Shown: positions 1 to 11,560 of the stretch, one piece after another
How the letters are laid out: each line of letters starts with the position of its first letter
Position numbering within the stretch: position 1 is the stretch's first letter
Source: Nyssa sinensis
Lineage: Eukaryota; Streptophyta; Magnoliopsida; Cornales; Nyssaceae
Assembly: GCA_008638375.1 (NCBI GenBank)
Contig: CM018043.1
Location: 42,748,651 to 42,812,650 of the forward strand
Length of the DNA: 64,000 bases
Direction of reading: 5' to 3'
The notes under the pieces: generated by a model
Databases searched by the model: none
The model's input: only the letters and a program-made list of their open reading frames with translations
Told to the model about the DNA's origin: nothing
Made by a program: the position numbers and the translations under genes

Positions 1-1179
1 CTAATCACCACCCCCTTTTGAGGGGCAGAGGAGGGCTCCCTGATCACAACACCCCTCAGAGGAGGTCGGGAAGAGGGAGAAGCAGAAGAGACACCCCCCT
101 TCTTGGGAGGCACCGAAGAGGACGGGTCAGTCGTCCTCGTCTTCTTCGAAGAAGACGCAGAGGGAGGAGGCTGGCTCGCCACCCTCTTCTTTTTGACGAC
201 CCCCATTTACCAACAATGGATTTAAGGACGTCGTCAACAACACCCTTGTCCTTAGGAGGCATTGTGGAGCCCGAGTGGAGGATAGCCCGGTAGTCCCTGT
301 TCGGAGTTTGAAGAAGCCTTCTGTACTGGTCTTTCATAGCAGGGGTGAAGTGAGGCCTCTTCTTGACGCTCTTGTCTGCACAGAAGAATTTTGAACAAAG
401 TTTAGTTAGATACACAAAAACAAGCACAGAACAAGATTACAAAAGAAAAGGGGGTCTCACCCATAAACCCCGTGCTCCGGGGGAACGTGGAGAACTGGTC
501 CTCGGGGTCGGTCACCTCCCACTCTCCACTAACAAAGAAATACCGATCCTTCCAAAATTTATTGAAGGACGTACGTAAGACAAAGGTCGGAAACCCCTGT
601 CAAACGACATGTAGTAGAGGCCCTCCGCCTTCAGGTACTTGAGGTCCATTTTACTACGGATCAAATCTAAGGAGACCTCAACACCGTTCAGATGACCCAA
701 GGCCATAAACCCTAACAGGTGCCTCCAACTGTTCAAAAGCAGGTCGGCTGGGCAAAGATTGAACCAACAAAAGAAGTCCCTAAGCAGTCTAGGGAAAGGA
801 AGGCGTAGACCCATCTCAAACCAGGCAGTGTAAACACAAATTTCACCTTCCCTAATATCCCAAGGATAGTCTAGGTCGTCAGGAGCCCTAAGGGTAACAT
901 TTGAAGGAATATCATACCTCTCCCTTAAAACCTCTAACCAAGAAAAGGCTACAGTACTCTCTGTCTCCTCTCCCTGAAAGGACCGACCAGAGACCTCACC
1001 TTCTCTATCCCTAGACTCCGAGAAGGCATCGACAATCCTAACTGAGGGGCTAGAACGAGCCTCTTCTGACCTAGTCCCCAGGGAACTGCTACCCCTAACT
1101 AAGGTTTGCGATAGGGAATAAGCCTCTGGAGGCTCCCTGACCCATCACCAACACCAGAAGATGCCGAAGAAGTCGACAT
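1..1179 (-). pseudogene. Broken copy of the antisense retroelement gene
   Basis: This is the counterpart of the intact three-exon gene at 53073-55087. It contains part of exon 2 (1-375), intron 1 (from 376 to about 463) and exon 1 (to the ATG at 1177-1179). Compared with the intact copy it has lost single bases at about 192-197 (a T run), 569 and 1127, and each loss shifts the frame. The predicted product has the Transposase_28-type (putative gypsy-type transposon, PF04195-like) region in exon 1 and a Ser/Pro/Arg-rich region with GVVIREP repeats in exon 2. The coiled-coil exon 3 lies outside the window. The losses are single bases next to an assembly gap, so they may be sequencing errors rather than true decay. 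Confidence 0.75.
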
Positions 1180-1666
1180 TCCAAAATAACCAAAAGGAGA
1201 AGAGAAGAAAGTGAAAAGATGAACGAAATGCCAAAACCGAACCTGAATAAAAGGAAGGGACTGCGGATGAATGAAAATCTTCACAGGATAGCTTGCTGGT
1301 TCGACAATGGCGGAGTATGTATTTCTCTTCGTAAAATAAAAGACGGTAAAAGAATCGTACAAGGCTCTTTTCCCTTTTATATGCATCCGGAGTAATGGCT
1401 ACCCAAGCGAACCGTCACGACAATATCGCAACAATAATGAGTTGAGAAGCCTAAGAACCGGCTGCGTAATAAATGATGTACCAACGGACGTCTAGGAAAA
1501 CGAGAAGACAGGACGCGTGACTTTTCGGGCACTCTTAAAACCTTAGTTATCCCCTCCAGCTCCAACTAAGGCTTGGGGGGGGGAGTAACTGATATACCAC
1601 TATGTGACACACCAACCACTTGCATGACACTGTAACTGCAAGATCGGCTCACGACCAATAATATAG
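1..1666 (-). mobile_element. Partial Tat-like Ty3/gypsy element (3' part, second copy)
   Basis: This segment aligns from end to end with 53906-55579 of the complete element at 45744-56130, with only scattered substitutions and one-base indels. It covers the antisense-gene region, the G-rich polypurine tract (about 1571-1589) and the first 77 bp of the 3' LTR, which starts with TG at 1590. The left side is cut by the window edge and the right side by the N run. The element's own sense strand is plus; the strand given is that of its antisense gene. Confidence 0.9.
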
Positions 1667-1766
1667 NNNNNNNNNNNNNNNNNNNNNNNNNNNNNNNNNN
1701 NNNNNNNNNNNNNNNNNNNNNNNNNNNNNNNNNNNNNNNNNNNNNNNNNNNNNNNNNNNNNNNNNN
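1667..1766. other. Assembly gap of exactly 100 N
   Basis: The run of 100 N is a placeholder of unknown true size. On its left the sequence stops 77 bp into a Tat-like 3' LTR. On its right it resumes inside a Tekay-type 5' LTR, at the point matching 9683. At least the first 1.54 kb of that LTR and the rest of the other LTR are missing, as is any left part of the copia element described below. Confidence 0.98.
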
Positions 1767-2930
1767 CTTTTGAACCCCGGTGTCCGAATTGAGTTCTAAC
1801 GAGAACCTAGACTTACTTTCTTAAACGTTCTAAAACCAATGGTAGAGTTTAATTTAGCAGAATAGAAACTTATGAATTAAAGACATAAAATTTGATGAAT
1901 AGCATAGGATTCAAGTAACAATAGACTGAGTTAAAATTTTTACTTTTAGGGACATTGACAGGACAGGAGAGGGCGATCTGATCTTTCTACATTTTCCTCC
2001 GTCGGTTCAGTTACATATAGCGCACGATCTTCTAGGGTTATACCAATCCATCAGGTATGGTGTTTTGCTAGTGTTAGAAATGAAGTTAAGTTAGGAATAT
2101 TGTGAATGACTGGAATGCTGTATGTGTTTATCTGTAATGTGTTTACCTGTTTATTTGGAATTGGTTGTTCACCATGTTATGTGTTACTTGCAAGTTAATA
2201 AAGTGAAGAACATGAATCATGATGTACGAACATATGAGATATGCATGTATATGAAACTTACTAGTGATTTATTTCTTATTGTCCGAGCATGTTATATTAT
2301 TGAGATTCATGTTCATTGAGATTGTATTGGCATATTGGCATATGATGAATTCCTTGAGAACATGGCGTGGGTAAGCACATGGTGCTTTGCATTATGAGGG
2401 TGTAGATCCTGTGGTGAAAAACCCAAAATTGGCCATTGCATTGATACTTCGAGCCATCGGGGAGTACCCGTAAATGAGACATGGGTGTGGCATAGAGTTG
2501 TGCATGGGTGTGTCATGCATACCATTCATATATATATTACTGCAATGCTTGAATGTCATTTAGAAATAAATGTACACTTTGCACATGCCAAGCCTTAGCT
2601 TTATTTCTGGCATTAGCATTTCATCATACCAGCAGTTGTGCTGACCCATTCGTGGGCAACATTTTCAGATGAGGATCCTCCAGCCACTAGAGACTCGGTG
2701 ATGCCCTGATAGGGTGAAGCCTGTGATGTATTTGTGATTCGTGAGACTTTTATTTTGTTATGTAAGGGCTTAAGCCCGAATGACTGATGAACAATGTATT
2801 CGATGTTACTTTATGTATGGATGATGATGGACGCATGTTTAGTGAATTTAATTACTTTTGTCCTTTTATTTATTTTACTTTCTGTCTCGTCAGTCGCGCC
2901 TTGGGTTCGGTCAGAATTCGGGGCGTGACA
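1767..2930 (+). repeat. 5' LTR, 3' portion only
   Basis: It matches 9683-10844 almost base for base and ends in GGGGCGTGACA just before the primer-binding site. The first roughly 1541 bp, by comparison with the 3' LTR, fall in the gap. Short open frames inside (for example at 2122-2319) recur in the 3' LTR but resemble no protein. Confidence 0.93.
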
Positions 2931-2933
2931 ACG

Positions 2934-2945
2934 TGGTATCAGAGC
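2934..2945 (+). promoter_or_regulatory. Primer-binding site (initiator tRNA-Met)
   Basis: TGGTATCAGAGC begins 3 nt after the 5' LTR end. It is complementary to the 3' end of plant initiator Met-tRNA, the usual primer for minus-strand synthesis in this group. The leader 2946-3139 shows no other feature. Confidence 0.9.
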
Positions 2946-3139
2946 ATAGGTTCGAATACCTAGAGACTGTGGGGTGTTGTTTAACACCATGAGACCCTAG
3001 GGAAGAGAATGAGACTTAGTGCGAACTGTTAGCAACATGTGATAGGATCTTATGTGCTACGTGATTATGTGTCTTAATGCATGCCTTATTGTGATTACGT
3101 GAAAAAGTGATACTAAAATTTTCTCTTGGACTTGTAGAT

Positions 3140-4807
3140 ATGCCTCCTAGACGAGCTCCTACGAGAGGCAGACCACCCAGAAGGGGTAGGGGTAGGGGTG
3201 CACCTCGAGGTGCCGCCCAGCCTCGTCGTGGCAGACCCAGAGCTGCTGCCCCTATTCCTGACGTGGTTGAGGAGGTAGTTGCCCCAGCTGACGTTCCTGA
3301 GCATAGTACAGCTGAGGAGGATGTTGCTCCAGCCCCTGTGGAGGAGGTGGGGCAGACTATTGGCGCCAGGGATTTGGCGACCATTATACAGGAGTGCTTC
3401 CGTGCCATGCAGGAGGCCAGGACCACTGATGCTGAGGCCAGGGCTGCTGATGCCGAGGCCAGGGCTGCCGGTGCCGCGGCCAGAGCGGCCGGTGGGGAGA
3501 CCAGAGACACCTTCGTCATGAAGGCGTTTCAGCGTATGAGGCCACCGTCATTTGCAGGACAGCCTGATCCTTTGGTGGCCGAGGAGTGGTTGGACCAGAT
3601 TGTGAGGATCCTAGACTCACTAGGGATTGTTGAGCCACACCTGAGGATACGATGTGCCACCTTCCAGTTTACAGGGCTAGCGAGCCAGTGGTGGAAGGTA
3701 TCTGCCGGCAGGATTAGCAGGTTCGGAGAGGGGTGGGATGCATTTGTGGCCATGTTCAATGACCACTACTTTCCAGCGACTGCTAGGGTCGGGTTCAGGA
3801 GAGAGTTTGAGACCTTACTACAGAGGGACATGACCGTGACACAGTATGAGTCCCAGTTTACCGCATTGGGCAGGTTTGCCCCGCACATTGTTGGGGTGGA
3901 GGAGCTGAGAGTTTATCATTTTCTAGAGGGGCTGAAGACCTCTATCAGGGATAGACTGGCGGGTCACATCATTGACACTTACGAGGAGGCTGTGATCAGG
4001 GCCACGAGGGTAGAGAGGGAGTTGACAGCTCTCAGAGGGATTAGGGAGTCCCGGACTCAGACCAGGCCAGCCACAGCACCAGCACTTACACCAGCTCAGC
4101 CTACCGTGACCGTCCCAGCTCATTCTGGTAGGAGACCGCCGAAGAGGTTCCGAGGCAGTACCTCTTCTCCATCTACATCCCAGAGACCTATGCAGCTTTT
4201 AGCTCCCCAGCCCACTATGTCTATTACTCCTCGAGGGGGGGCACCACAGCTGACCATCACATGCTACCAGTGTAGACAGCCTGGCCACAGGATGGCTGAT
4301 TGCCCACAGAGAGATCCTAGTCAGGGATCAGGGACAGGACCGAGCCAGCTACCACTTCCATCCCAGTCTCAGAGTCAGGCCTGGAGGGCCACACCAGTGT
4401 GCTATACATGTCATCAGCCGGGCCATGTTAAGGCCCACTGTCCTCAGGGGCAGACTTCTCAGAGCGCACCAAGGTCTCACTATTTCCAGCCCACCCAGGT
4501 GCCTTTACCCCAGACACAGTCAGGCTATAGACCCCCAGCACCTTACTACCAGCCAGCATCTTCTGCATTGAGTGTTAGAGCTTCAGCCCCGAGAGGGGGA
4601 GGGCAGCAGGGGCAGAGAGGGGGAGGCAGACAGGGTCAGACCGTACAGGGCAGAGTGTACGCAGTTACTACCCCAGAGGCTTCTACTGCTGGGCCATCAG
4701 TAGTACGAGGTACCTTTCTTATGTTCAGTTCATGGGCTAGCGTGTTGATAGACTCTGGTGCATCGCATTCTTTATATCCACTGCATTTGCCATGTCTTTG
4801 GGGTTGA
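3140..4807 (+). CDS. gag: Gag with start of protease (Tekay/Del-type)
   Basis: The frame is open from 3107, but the ATG at 3140 ([10 protein letters not shown]) is the likely start; the 11 upstream codons look like leader. In order: an Arg/Pro-rich basic N-terminus, an Ala/Glu-rich stretch, a retrotransposon gag (capsid-like) domain at roughly residues 130-240 with EEWLDQI and ASQWWK motifs, a Pro/Gln-rich linker, then two CCHC knuckles ([14 protein letters not shown] and [14 protein letters not shown]). It ends in the aspartic protease active site (DSGASHS). Just after that motif, at about 4768-4772, one base appears to be missing, so the frame runs to a stop at 4807 while the rest of protease continues in another frame at 4792. 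Intact relatives encode gag-pol as one frame, so this is a disabling frameshift or a base-calling error. Confidence 0.88.
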   Translation: MPPRRAPTRGRPPRRGRGRGAPRGAAQPRRGRPRAAAPIPDVVEEVVAPADVPEHSTAEEDVAPAPVEEVGQTIGARDLATIIQECFRAMQEARTTDAEARAADAEARAAGAAARAAGGETRDTFVMKAFQRMRPPSFAGQPDPLVAEEWLDQIVRILDSLGIVEPHLRIRCATFQFTGLASQWWKVSAGRISRFGEGWDAFVAMFNDHYFPATARVGFRREFETLLQRDMTVTQYESQFTALGRFAPHIVGVEELRVYHFLEGLKTSIRDRLAGHIIDTYEEAVIRATRVERELTALRGIRESRTQTRPATAPALTPAQPTVTVPAHSGRRPPKRFRGSTSSPSTSQRPMQLLAPQPTMSITPRGGAPQLTITCYQCRQPGHRMADCPQRDPSQGSGTGPSQLPLPSQSQSQAWRATPVCYTCHQPGHVKAHCPQGQTSQSAPRSHYFQPTQVPLPQTQSGYRPPAPYYQPASSALSVRASAPRGGGQQGQRGGGRQGQTVQGRVYAVTTPEASTAGPSVVRGTFLMFSSWASVLIDSGASHSLYPLHLPCLWG

Positions 4808-7800
4808 CTATAGATCGGATGGATCCACCACTACGTGTTGATACTCCTGTTGGGGGTAGTGTGACATTGACCAGGGTTTGTAGGGGTTGTTCACTTGAGA
4901 TAGCTGACCGTACTCTCTGCTTTGATTTTATTGTGCTTGATATGACTAGCTTCGACGTTATCTTGGGTATGGATTGGCTGTTTACTTTCCGGGCTAGCAT
5001 CGATTGTTTCAGGGGGAGGGTTATGGTGTGCACTCCTGAGGGGGATTGTTTTTATTTCACGGGAGATCGTGGAGACTTCTTAGTACCACCCTTGTACGAC
5101 TCTAGGAGTTGGGGAGCCCATAGCTATATGTTGGCTAGTATGATTGCAGGGGATAGTGAGGCTACAGGGGTTGTGTTACCACCAGTGGTAGAGGAGTTTC
5201 CTGACGTATTTCCTGACAGTTTGACCAGTTTACCCCCGAGGCGGGAGGTGGAGTTTACCATTGAGCTTATCCCCGGTACTGTACCCATATCTATTCCACC
5301 ATACCGCATGGCTCCAGCAGAGCTGAGAGAGCTGAGAGAGCAGCTGACTGACCTTCAGGGTAAGGGGTTCATCCGTCCTAGCATTTCTCCTTGGGGTGCC
5401 TCAGCACTCTTTGCGAAGAAGAAGGACGGGACGTTGCGGTTATGTGTGGACTACCGGAGGCTGAACCGGGTGACTATTAAGAACAAGTACCCGTTGCCTA
5501 GGATCGATGACTTGTTTGATCAGTTGAGAGGTTCGAGATGTTTCTCGAAGATTGATCTTCGATCTGGGTACCATCAGTTGAGAGTACGAGAGGAGGACAT
5601 AGCGAAGACGGCCTTCCGCACTCGCTATGGTCACTTTGAGTTCGTAGTGATGCCATTTGGTGTGACGAATGCCCCAGCGGCATTCATGGATTTGATGCAC
5701 CGTGTCTTCGGCCAGTACATAGATCAGTTCGTGGTAGTATTTGTGGACGATATTCTGATTTACTCACCTTCTGAGGATGAGCATGTTTTTCACTTACGTA
5801 CTGTGCTACAGATCTTGAGAGAGCACCGGCTGTTTGCCAAGCTCTCCAAGTGCGAGTTCTGGCTCCAGGAGGTGCAGTTTTTGGGCCACGTAGTATCTGG
5901 GAGTGGAGTATCTGTTGACCCTTCGAAGGTCGACTCTGTTATGAGCTGGGAGAGGCCGAGGAATGTATTTGAGATACGGAGTTTCTTGGGGTTAGCAGGG
6001 TACTACCGCCGTTTTGTAGAGGGATTTTCCCGACTTGCTGCACCGATGACCCGGCTGACGCGCAAGGGCGTCAGATTTCAGTGGACCGACGACTGTGAGC
6101 AATCATTTCAGGAGCTGAAGAGGAGGTTGACTTCAGCTCCCGTCCTGATTATCCCCGAGGGAGGCCTGGGTTATACAGTATACTGTGATGCTTCCCGAGA
6201 GGGGCTGGGGTGCGTATTGATGCAGGAAGGCCGGGTAGTAGCTTATGGTTCTCGCCAGCTGAAGAGCCATGAGAAGAACTACCCCACCCACGATCTAGAG
6301 TTGGCTGCCGTCATCTTTGCTCTTAAGAGCTGGCGACACTATTTATATGGGGTGAGATTTGAGGTATTCTCGGACCACAAGAGCCTCAGGTATATCTTTA
6401 CACAGAAGGATCTGAACCTTCGACAGAGGAGATGGATGGAGTACCTAGAGGACTACGACTTTGACCTTCAGTACCATCCTGGGAAGGCCAACGTCGTAGC
6501 TGATGCACTCAGTCGGAGGCCGAGGAGCACCTTAGCCAGCCTAGCCATCAGAGAGTGGGAGATGATGGGAGCTATTGGGGAGTTTGACTTAGAGCTTACC
6601 GAGTTTGAGGGACACGCCACCCTATTTAGCTTGTGTGTGCAGCCTACCCTTCTGACCAGAGTTATAGAGGCACAGTTGCTGGATACTGAGGCCGAGCGGA
6701 TTAGGGCACGGATTTCTAGCCCCGAGGGATTTGAGGGATGGACAGTCCATTCTGATCTTGGCTTGAGGTACAAGGGTAGAGTCTTCGTTCCTGAGTCTCT
6801 TAGGACTGATGTCCTTAGGGATTTCCACCATTCACGCTTAGCGGTGCACCCAGGGGGCACCAAGATGTATCATGATCTGCGCCGTCAGTATTGGTGGACT
6901 GGGATGAAGGCAGATGTAGCACAGTTTGTGGCTAGGTGTCTCACGTGCCAGCAGGTGAAGGCTGAGCACCAGAGGCCTGGAGGTTTGTTACAGCCATTGC
7001 CGGTCGCCGAGTGGAAGTGGGAGCACGTTACCATGGATTTCGTGATGGGTCTTCCGAGGTCACCTAGGGGCCATGATGCGATTTGGGTTATTGTGGACAG
7101 ACTGACGAAGTCTGCCCATTTCTTACTGATCAGAGTGACTGACTCATCAGACGCCCTCAGTAGGTTGTACATTCGAGAGATAGTGCGACTACATGGGGTA
7201 CCGGTCTCCATAGTTTCTGACAGGGACCCACGTTTCACTGCATGGTTCTGGCAGAGCTTCCAGACAGCTTTGGGGACCCAGCTGGAGTTTAGTACTGCCT
7301 TCCACCCACAGACAGATGGCCAGTCAGAGCGCACTATTCAGATCTTGGAGGATATGCTCAGGGCCTGTGTCATGGACTTTAGAGGTAGCTGGGAGGATCA
7401 CCTTGCCTTGGTTGAGTTTGCCTACAACAACAGCTACCAGTCCAGCATAGAGATGGCACCATTTGAGGCATTATATGGTAGGCCGTGCCGTTCCCCGGTA
7501 TGTTGGACCGAGGTGGGAGAGACAGCTGCCTTAGGACCTGATATTGTTCGTGAGACCACGGACAAGATACAGGTGATCAGACAGCGGTTGTTGACAGCTC
7601 AGAGCCGCCAGAGGAGTTACGCAGATAGGAGGCGGCGGCCCTTGGCATTTGAGGTGGGGGACCATGTGTTCCTCAAGGTATCTCCCAGACGAGGTTTGAG
7701 GAGATTTGGGCGCGGTGGGAAGCTATCGCCACGATTTATAGGCCCCTTTGAGATTCTTGGGAGGGTTGGTGAGGTGGCTTATAAGCTAGCCTTACCACCA

Positions 7801-7920
7801 CAGCTATCTGGAGTTCATGACGTCTTCCATGTATCTATGCTGAGGAAGTACCATCCCGACCCCTCGCATGTACTTGACTGGGTAGATCTTCAGTTAGAGG
7901 GGGACGCTTCCTATGACTAG
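4792..7920 (+). CDS. pol: Pol: protease remainder, reverse transcriptase, RNase H, integrase
   Basis: 1042 codons, offset by one frame from gag and overlapping it by 16 bp; the ATG at 4792 is internal to the ancestral polyprotein. The rest of protease (residues 1-70) keeps DVILGMDWL. Reverse transcriptase has [30 protein letters not shown] and the catalytic FVDD at residues 317-320. RNase H begins near residue 460 (YCDAS) and has the DHKSLRYIF block. Integrase has the His/Cys zinc finger (H and C residues about 680-720, ending CLTCQQ) and the catalytic triad D749, D810, E846 with the usual D-35-E spacing. The [19 protein letters not shown] block leads into the C-terminal tail. All catalytic residues are present. 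A TAG at 7918-7920 cuts off the tail. Confidence 0.9.
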   Translation: MSLGLTIDRMDPPLRVDTPVGGSVTLTRVCRGCSLEIADRTLCFDFIVLDMTSFDVILGMDWLFTFRASIDCFRGRVMVCTPEGDCFYFTGDRGDFLVPPLYDSRSWGAHSYMLASMIAGDSEATGVVLPPVVEEFPDVFPDSLTSLPPRREVEFTIELIPGTVPISIPPYRMAPAELRELREQLTDLQGKGFIRPSISPWGASALFAKKKDGTLRLCVDYRRLNRVTIKNKYPLPRIDDLFDQLRGSRCFSKIDLRSGYHQLRVREEDIAKTAFRTRYGHFEFVVMPFGVTNAPAAFMDLMHRVFGQYIDQFVVVFVDDILIYSPSEDEHVFHLRTVLQILREHRLFAKLSKCEFWLQEVQFLGHVVSGSGVSVDPSKVDSVMSWERPRNVFEIRSFLGLAGYYRRFVEGFSRLAAPMTRLTRKGVRFQWTDDCEQSFQELKRRLTSAPVLIIPEGGLGYTVYCDASREGLGCVLMQEGRVVAYGSRQLKSHEKNYPTHDLELAAVIFALKSWRHYLYGVRFEVFSDHKSLRYIFTQKDLNLRQRRWMEYLEDYDFDLQYHPGKANVVADALSRRPRSTLASLAIREWEMMGAIGEFDLELTEFEGHATLFSLCVQPTLLTRVIEAQLLDTEAERIRARISSPEGFEGWTVHSDLGLRYKGRVFVPESLRTDVLRDFHHSRLAVHPGGTKMYHDLRRQYWWTGMKADVAQFVARCLTCQQVKAEHQRPGGLLQPLPVAEWKWEHVTMDFVMGLPRSPRGHDAIWVIVDRLTKSAHFLLIRVTDSSDALSRLYIREIVRLHGVPVSIVSDRDPRFTAWFWQSFQTALGTQLEFSTAFHPQTDGQSERTIQILEDMLRACVMDFRGSWEDHLALVEFAYNNSYQSSIEMAPFEALYGRPCRSPVCWTEVGETAALGPDIVRETTDKIQVIRQRLLTAQSRQRSYADRRRRPLAFEVGDHVFLKVSPRRGLRRFGRGGKLSPRFIGPFEILGRVGEVAYKLALPPQLSGVHDVFHVSMLRKYHPDPSHVLDWVDLQLEGDASYD

Positions 7921-8076
7921 AGACCCGTAGAGATATTGGACTCGAGGGACCAGGTTTTGCGAGGCAGGACCATCCCTCTGGTCAAGGTTCATTGGAACCA
8001 CCATGGGGTTGAGGAGGCTACTTAGGAGCGTGAGGCCGAGGTTCGAGTTAGGTACCCTGAGTTGTTTGATCAGTGA
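7921..8076 (+). pseudogene. Chromodomain-like C-terminal tail of Pol, cut off by stop codons
   Basis: The pol frame continues after the TAG at 7918 with a readable tail: the blocks RPVEILDSRDQ, LVKVHWNHHG and VRYPELFDQ end at a natural TGA, 8074-8076. This is the conserved end of Tekay/Del polyproteins, related to the chromodomain region that in other chromoviruses recognises chromatin marks. A second in-frame TAG (8023-8025) stands where relatives have Trp in the EEATWE motif. Two amber codons in 50 codons suggest C-to-T type decay. Confidence 0.75.
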
Positions 8077-8126
8077 TGTATTTTCTTTTGGTTCTATGTT
8101 ATTTTAAATTTCGGGACGAAATTTTT

Positions 8127-8141
8127 GTAAGGAGGGAAGGA
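8127..8141 (+). promoter_or_regulatory. Polypurine tract before 3' LTR
   Basis: A purine run (AAGGAGGGAAGGA) immediately precedes the TG at 8142 that opens the 3' LTR. This is the standard plus-strand priming site of LTR retrotransposons. Confidence 0.8.
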
Positions 8142-8426
8142 TGTTATAACATGAAAAAAAAAAAAAAAAAATTTTTTTTATTATTATTATTTATTCTTGC
8201 AATTGTTGATTAATTATTTTTATTATTATTATTATTATTATTATAACAATTATTGGATGTATGTATATATGTATATATATATGTATAAATTTAAGGTATT
8301 TATTTAGTATATGTGTATACATGTGAGTGTATAATTAAAAGTGAAAATATATATGTATATGTATATATATAAATCAGATTTTGGGCATGTGGGTGTGTGT
8401 GTGTACCCGGTTGTGTGTGTGTGTGA

Positions 8427-8449
8427 CTTTGAGTGTTACACACTCAAAG
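8427..8449 (+). other. Perfect 10-bp inverted repeat in the LTR
   Basis: CTTTGAGTGT (8427-8436) and ACACTCAAAG (8440-8449) are exact inverted copies with a 3-nt loop. It lies about 60 bp after the TATA-like stretch, so the transcript would carry the hairpin near its 5' end if transcription starts there. Confidence 0.6.
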
Positions 8450-8530
8450 GGGTATGGGGTAAGGTGGCGTGTGTGAGTGGGATTCAGGGAGTGGGAGAAT
8501 GCAGAATTGGCAGAGAGTAGGTTGGTCTTG

Positions 8531-8531
<1 letters not shown>

Positions 8532-8582
<51 letters not shown>
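8532..8582 (+). repeat. GA microsatellite in LTR leader
   Basis: About 24 GA units. The same purine-rich tract, seen as CT because those elements lie on the other strand, occurs in the LTRs at 27331-27345, 35824-35871 and 39900-39936, so it looks like a shared part of the untranslated leader of these LTR families. Confidence 0.9.
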
Positions 8583-8587
<5 letters not shown>

Positions 8588-10844
8588 AGAAAGAGAGAAA
8601 ATAAAGAGAAAAAGAGAGTAGTCTCGGGTGGGAAAGAAGAGAAGGAAAGAAGCAGAAAAGAAGGAGAGAAATAGAGCTCTGAGGGACAGTTTGAGACTTG
8701 GCTCGAGCTCGGAGCAAGAGGAAGAAGGAGGGCACGGCTAGAGAGAGAAACGGCCGAAAAATTGGTAAGTGGGTCGCTTCTGTTTCGATTTGTTTTAGAG
8801 CATTTCAATCGGTTTAAATTGTAGAACCTTGTAGAGCATAATGTAAGGATTAAAACGCAACAAAAATGATAGAAAACGGTTGAAAAATGAGGGAGAAAAG
8901 GGGATGTGCAGGTCACGGCCGTGGGGGGGAAATCTGGGTTTTTCATCGTGATTGGAAGCTTCAAAACGGTATTAAAAGGCTCCAAAAATGTTTTAGAATG
9001 ATTTGGGATTGAAAGGGGCTTCGGAAACACCATGAAAATCGAGTTTAAAAGATTGATTTTTCTGAAATTCCGGTCACCGGCGCCGGAGAGGGTGACCGGA
9101 GCTCCGCCGGAAAAACGGGGGGAGAAGGGGGTCTGTTCGGGTCCGGGTCGGGCTTGGGCCGAACCACCCTGCCACGTGTCAGCCATTGTTTTAAATTAAA
9201 AAAATAGAATTTGAACTTTTTGAATTTGAACCTTAACCCTGAACTTTCGGAAATTACAAATTGACCCCCCAACTGTTAGAAATTACACTTTGACCCACCT
9301 GATTAAATTATTAATAAAATATTAATTAAATTAATTAATTAATTATTTAATTAAATTAATTTAATTAATTAAATATTCAAAAATATCCCGGAGTCCAAAT
9401 GGGACAAGTCATAGGTGTATTTTGACTATCTCGACCATTCTGAGACCAATGGTGAGGTCCGTTTTACGAGATGGGGTCCCGAAAAATAAAAGACCCGTAG
9501 TAACCTTTAAAATTACCAAAATGCCCCTAGATTGAAACACAGTCAAACGAACTCCGAATTAGGTAAACAAATAGTGGAATTTTATTATCTCGAACATTCC
9601 GGACTCAACCGTGGAGTCCGATTTGTGAAAAGAGGTCACGAAATGTAAGGACACGTGTAAAGTGCAAAATGACTGTTTTGCCCTTTTGAACCCCGGTATC
9701 CGAATTGAGTTCTACGAGAACCTAGACTTACTTTCTTAAACGTTCTAAAACCAATGGTAGAGTTTAATTTAGCAGAATAGAAACTTATGAATTAAAGACA
9801 TAAAATTTGATGAATAGCATAGATTCAAGTAACAATAGACTGAGTTGAAATTTTTACTTTTAGGGACATTGACAGGACAGGAGAGGGCGATCTGATCTTC
9901 TACATTTTCCTCCGTCGGTTCAGTTACATATAGCGCACGATCTTCTAGGGTTGATACCAATCCATCAGGTATGGTGTTTTGCTAGTGTTAGAAATGAAGT
10001 TAAGTTAGGAATATTTGTGAATGACTGGAATGCTGTATGTGTTTATTTGTAATGTGTTTACCTGTTTATTTGGAATTGGTTGTTCACATGTTATGTGTTA
10101 CTTGCAAGTTAATAAAGTGAAGAACATGAATCATGATGTACGAACATATGAGATATGCATGTATATGAAACTTACTAGTGATTTATTTCTTATTGTCCGA
10201 GCATGTTATATTATTGAGATTCATGTTCATTGAGATTGCATTGGCATATTGGCATATGATGAATTCCTTGAGAACATGGCGTGGGTAAGCACATGGTGCT
10301 TTGCATTATGAGGGTGTAGATCCTGTGGTGAAAAACCCAAAATTGGCCATTGCATTGGTACTTCGAGCCATCGGGGAGTACCCGTAAATGAGACATGGGT
10401 GTGGCATAGAGTTGTGCATGGGTGTGTCATGCATACCATTCATATATATATTACTGCAATGCTTGAATGTCATTTAGAAATAAATGTACACTTTGCACAT
10501 GCCAAGCCTTAGCTTTATTTCTGGCATTAGCATTTCATCATACCAGCAGTTGTGCTGACCCATTCGTGGGCAACATTTTCAGATGAGGATCCTCCAGCCA
10601 CTAGAGACTCGGTGATGCCCTGATAGGGTGAAGCCTGTGATGTATTTGTGATTCGTGAGACTTGTATTTTGTTATGTAAGGGCTTAAGCCCGAATGACTG
10701 ATGAACAATGTATTCGATGTTACTTTATGTATGGATGATGATGGACGCATGTTTAGTGAATTTAATTACTTTTGTCCTTTTATTTATTTTACTTTCTGTC
10801 TCGTCAGTCGCGCCTCGGGTTCGGTCAGAATTCGGGGCGTGACA

Positions 10845-11560
10845 GTCAGGATAAGTGAAAATAAGATACTGAAGGGACCCTACCAACTGGCGATACTCAG
10901 TGACATCAGATAAATGATCACCACTAAGTAGATAGAGTTGTGTCTTGGCATAGACTGGAGTATTACAAGGCTTACAATCAGTCATAGAATTTCGGTGAAG
11001 GAAATTGACAATGTACTTGGTCTGGGAAAGACACAAGCCATCACTAGAGAAGATTGCCTTAAGCCCTAAAAAATATGACAAAGAGCCAAGATCAGTAAGC
11101 TAAAATTTAGAATTGAGAGTAACAGTGAAAGATAAGAGCAAATAAGGCATGTTGCCAGTTAACATAGAGCAACAAGATCATAATATCAGAAGAATGTCTG
11201 AATATAAACATAGCCTGATTAGCACGACATTGAAGAAAGCCATATTGTAGTAGAAAACTACTCAAACGCTGAAACGAAGACTGGGGAGCCTGTTTAAGGC
11301 CATAAATAGCCTTTTGAAGATGACATATATGATTAGGTCGAGTAGGATCTGCAAAACTTAGAGGTTGACTCATAAAAACTGTCTCATCTAGAAATCCATG
11401 AAGAAATGAATTCTTCACATCTATTTGCCTTAAGAACCATCCATAAGAGACTACAAGACTCAAAATGGTACGAACAGTTATGCGCTTTATCACAGGACTA
11501 AAGTTCTTATCAAAATCGATGTCTGGTTATTAATGGAATCCCTTAGCAATAAGACGAGCC
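10845..11560 (-). pseudogene. Copia reverse transcriptase fragment
   Basis: Two readable blocks with stops and frameshifts between them. The upstream block (about 11107-11493) has IDVKNSFLHGFLDE, YGLKQAPQS and a Q.MFIF block. The downstream block (10845-11081) has SYFLGLKAI, YIVNFLHR and YRQLVGSLQYL. These are hallmark motifs of the copia reverse transcriptase; the YVDD region near 11160 is corrupted to LLYV. The frame ends in TYPD exactly at the edge of the Tekay 3' LTR, which shows the insertion point. Confidence 0.85.

Larger units (their letters stand above)
1767..10844 (+). mobile_element. Tekay/Del-type Ty3/gypsy retrotransposon (chromovirus)
   Basis: The order is truncated 5' LTR, primer-binding site, gag with two zinc knuckles, protease, reverse transcriptase, RNase H, integrase, chromodomain-like tail, polypurine tract and 3' LTR (2703 bp, TG...CA). 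The domain order PR-RT-RH-IN and the tail after integrase are typical of chromoviruses. The element is inserted in the reverse transcriptase of a copia element: the copia frame reads up to 10845. The probable target duplication GTCAG (10845-10849) cannot be checked because the left flank is in the gap. Comparing 1767-2930 with 9683-10844 by eye gives about 7 substitutions and 6 one-base indels, so the insertion is very young. Confidence 0.92.
8142..10844 (+). repeat. 3' LTR, complete (2703 bp)
   Basis: It begins TGTTATAACATG and ends GGGGCGTGACA. The first 250 bp are AT-rich with a poly-A/T run. A TATA-like stretch lies near 8360-8372, a perfect 10-bp hairpin at 8427-8449 and a GA microsatellite from about 8532. 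A block at about 9577-9620 (TTATTATCTCGAACATTCCG then GACTCAACCGTGGAGTCC) also occurs, inverted, in the LTRs at 34708-34755 and 38851-38897. The long minus-strand open frame over 8374-9186 is a by-product of the low-complexity sequence. Confidence 0.93.

Noticed and set aside
3016..3519. Ala/Ser-rich 167-codon minus-strand frame
   Set aside because: Mirror of the Arg/Pro/Ala-rich gag N-terminus on plus, which has clear domains downstream.
6468..7334. Minus-strand frames of 131 and 149 codons
   Set aside because: Shadows of RNase H and integrase of the Tekay pol.
8374..9186. A 270-codon minus-strand frame with Ser/Leu repeats
   Set aside because: It runs through the GA microsatellite and low-complexity LTR sequence; no protein similarity, and it lies wholly in the LTR.
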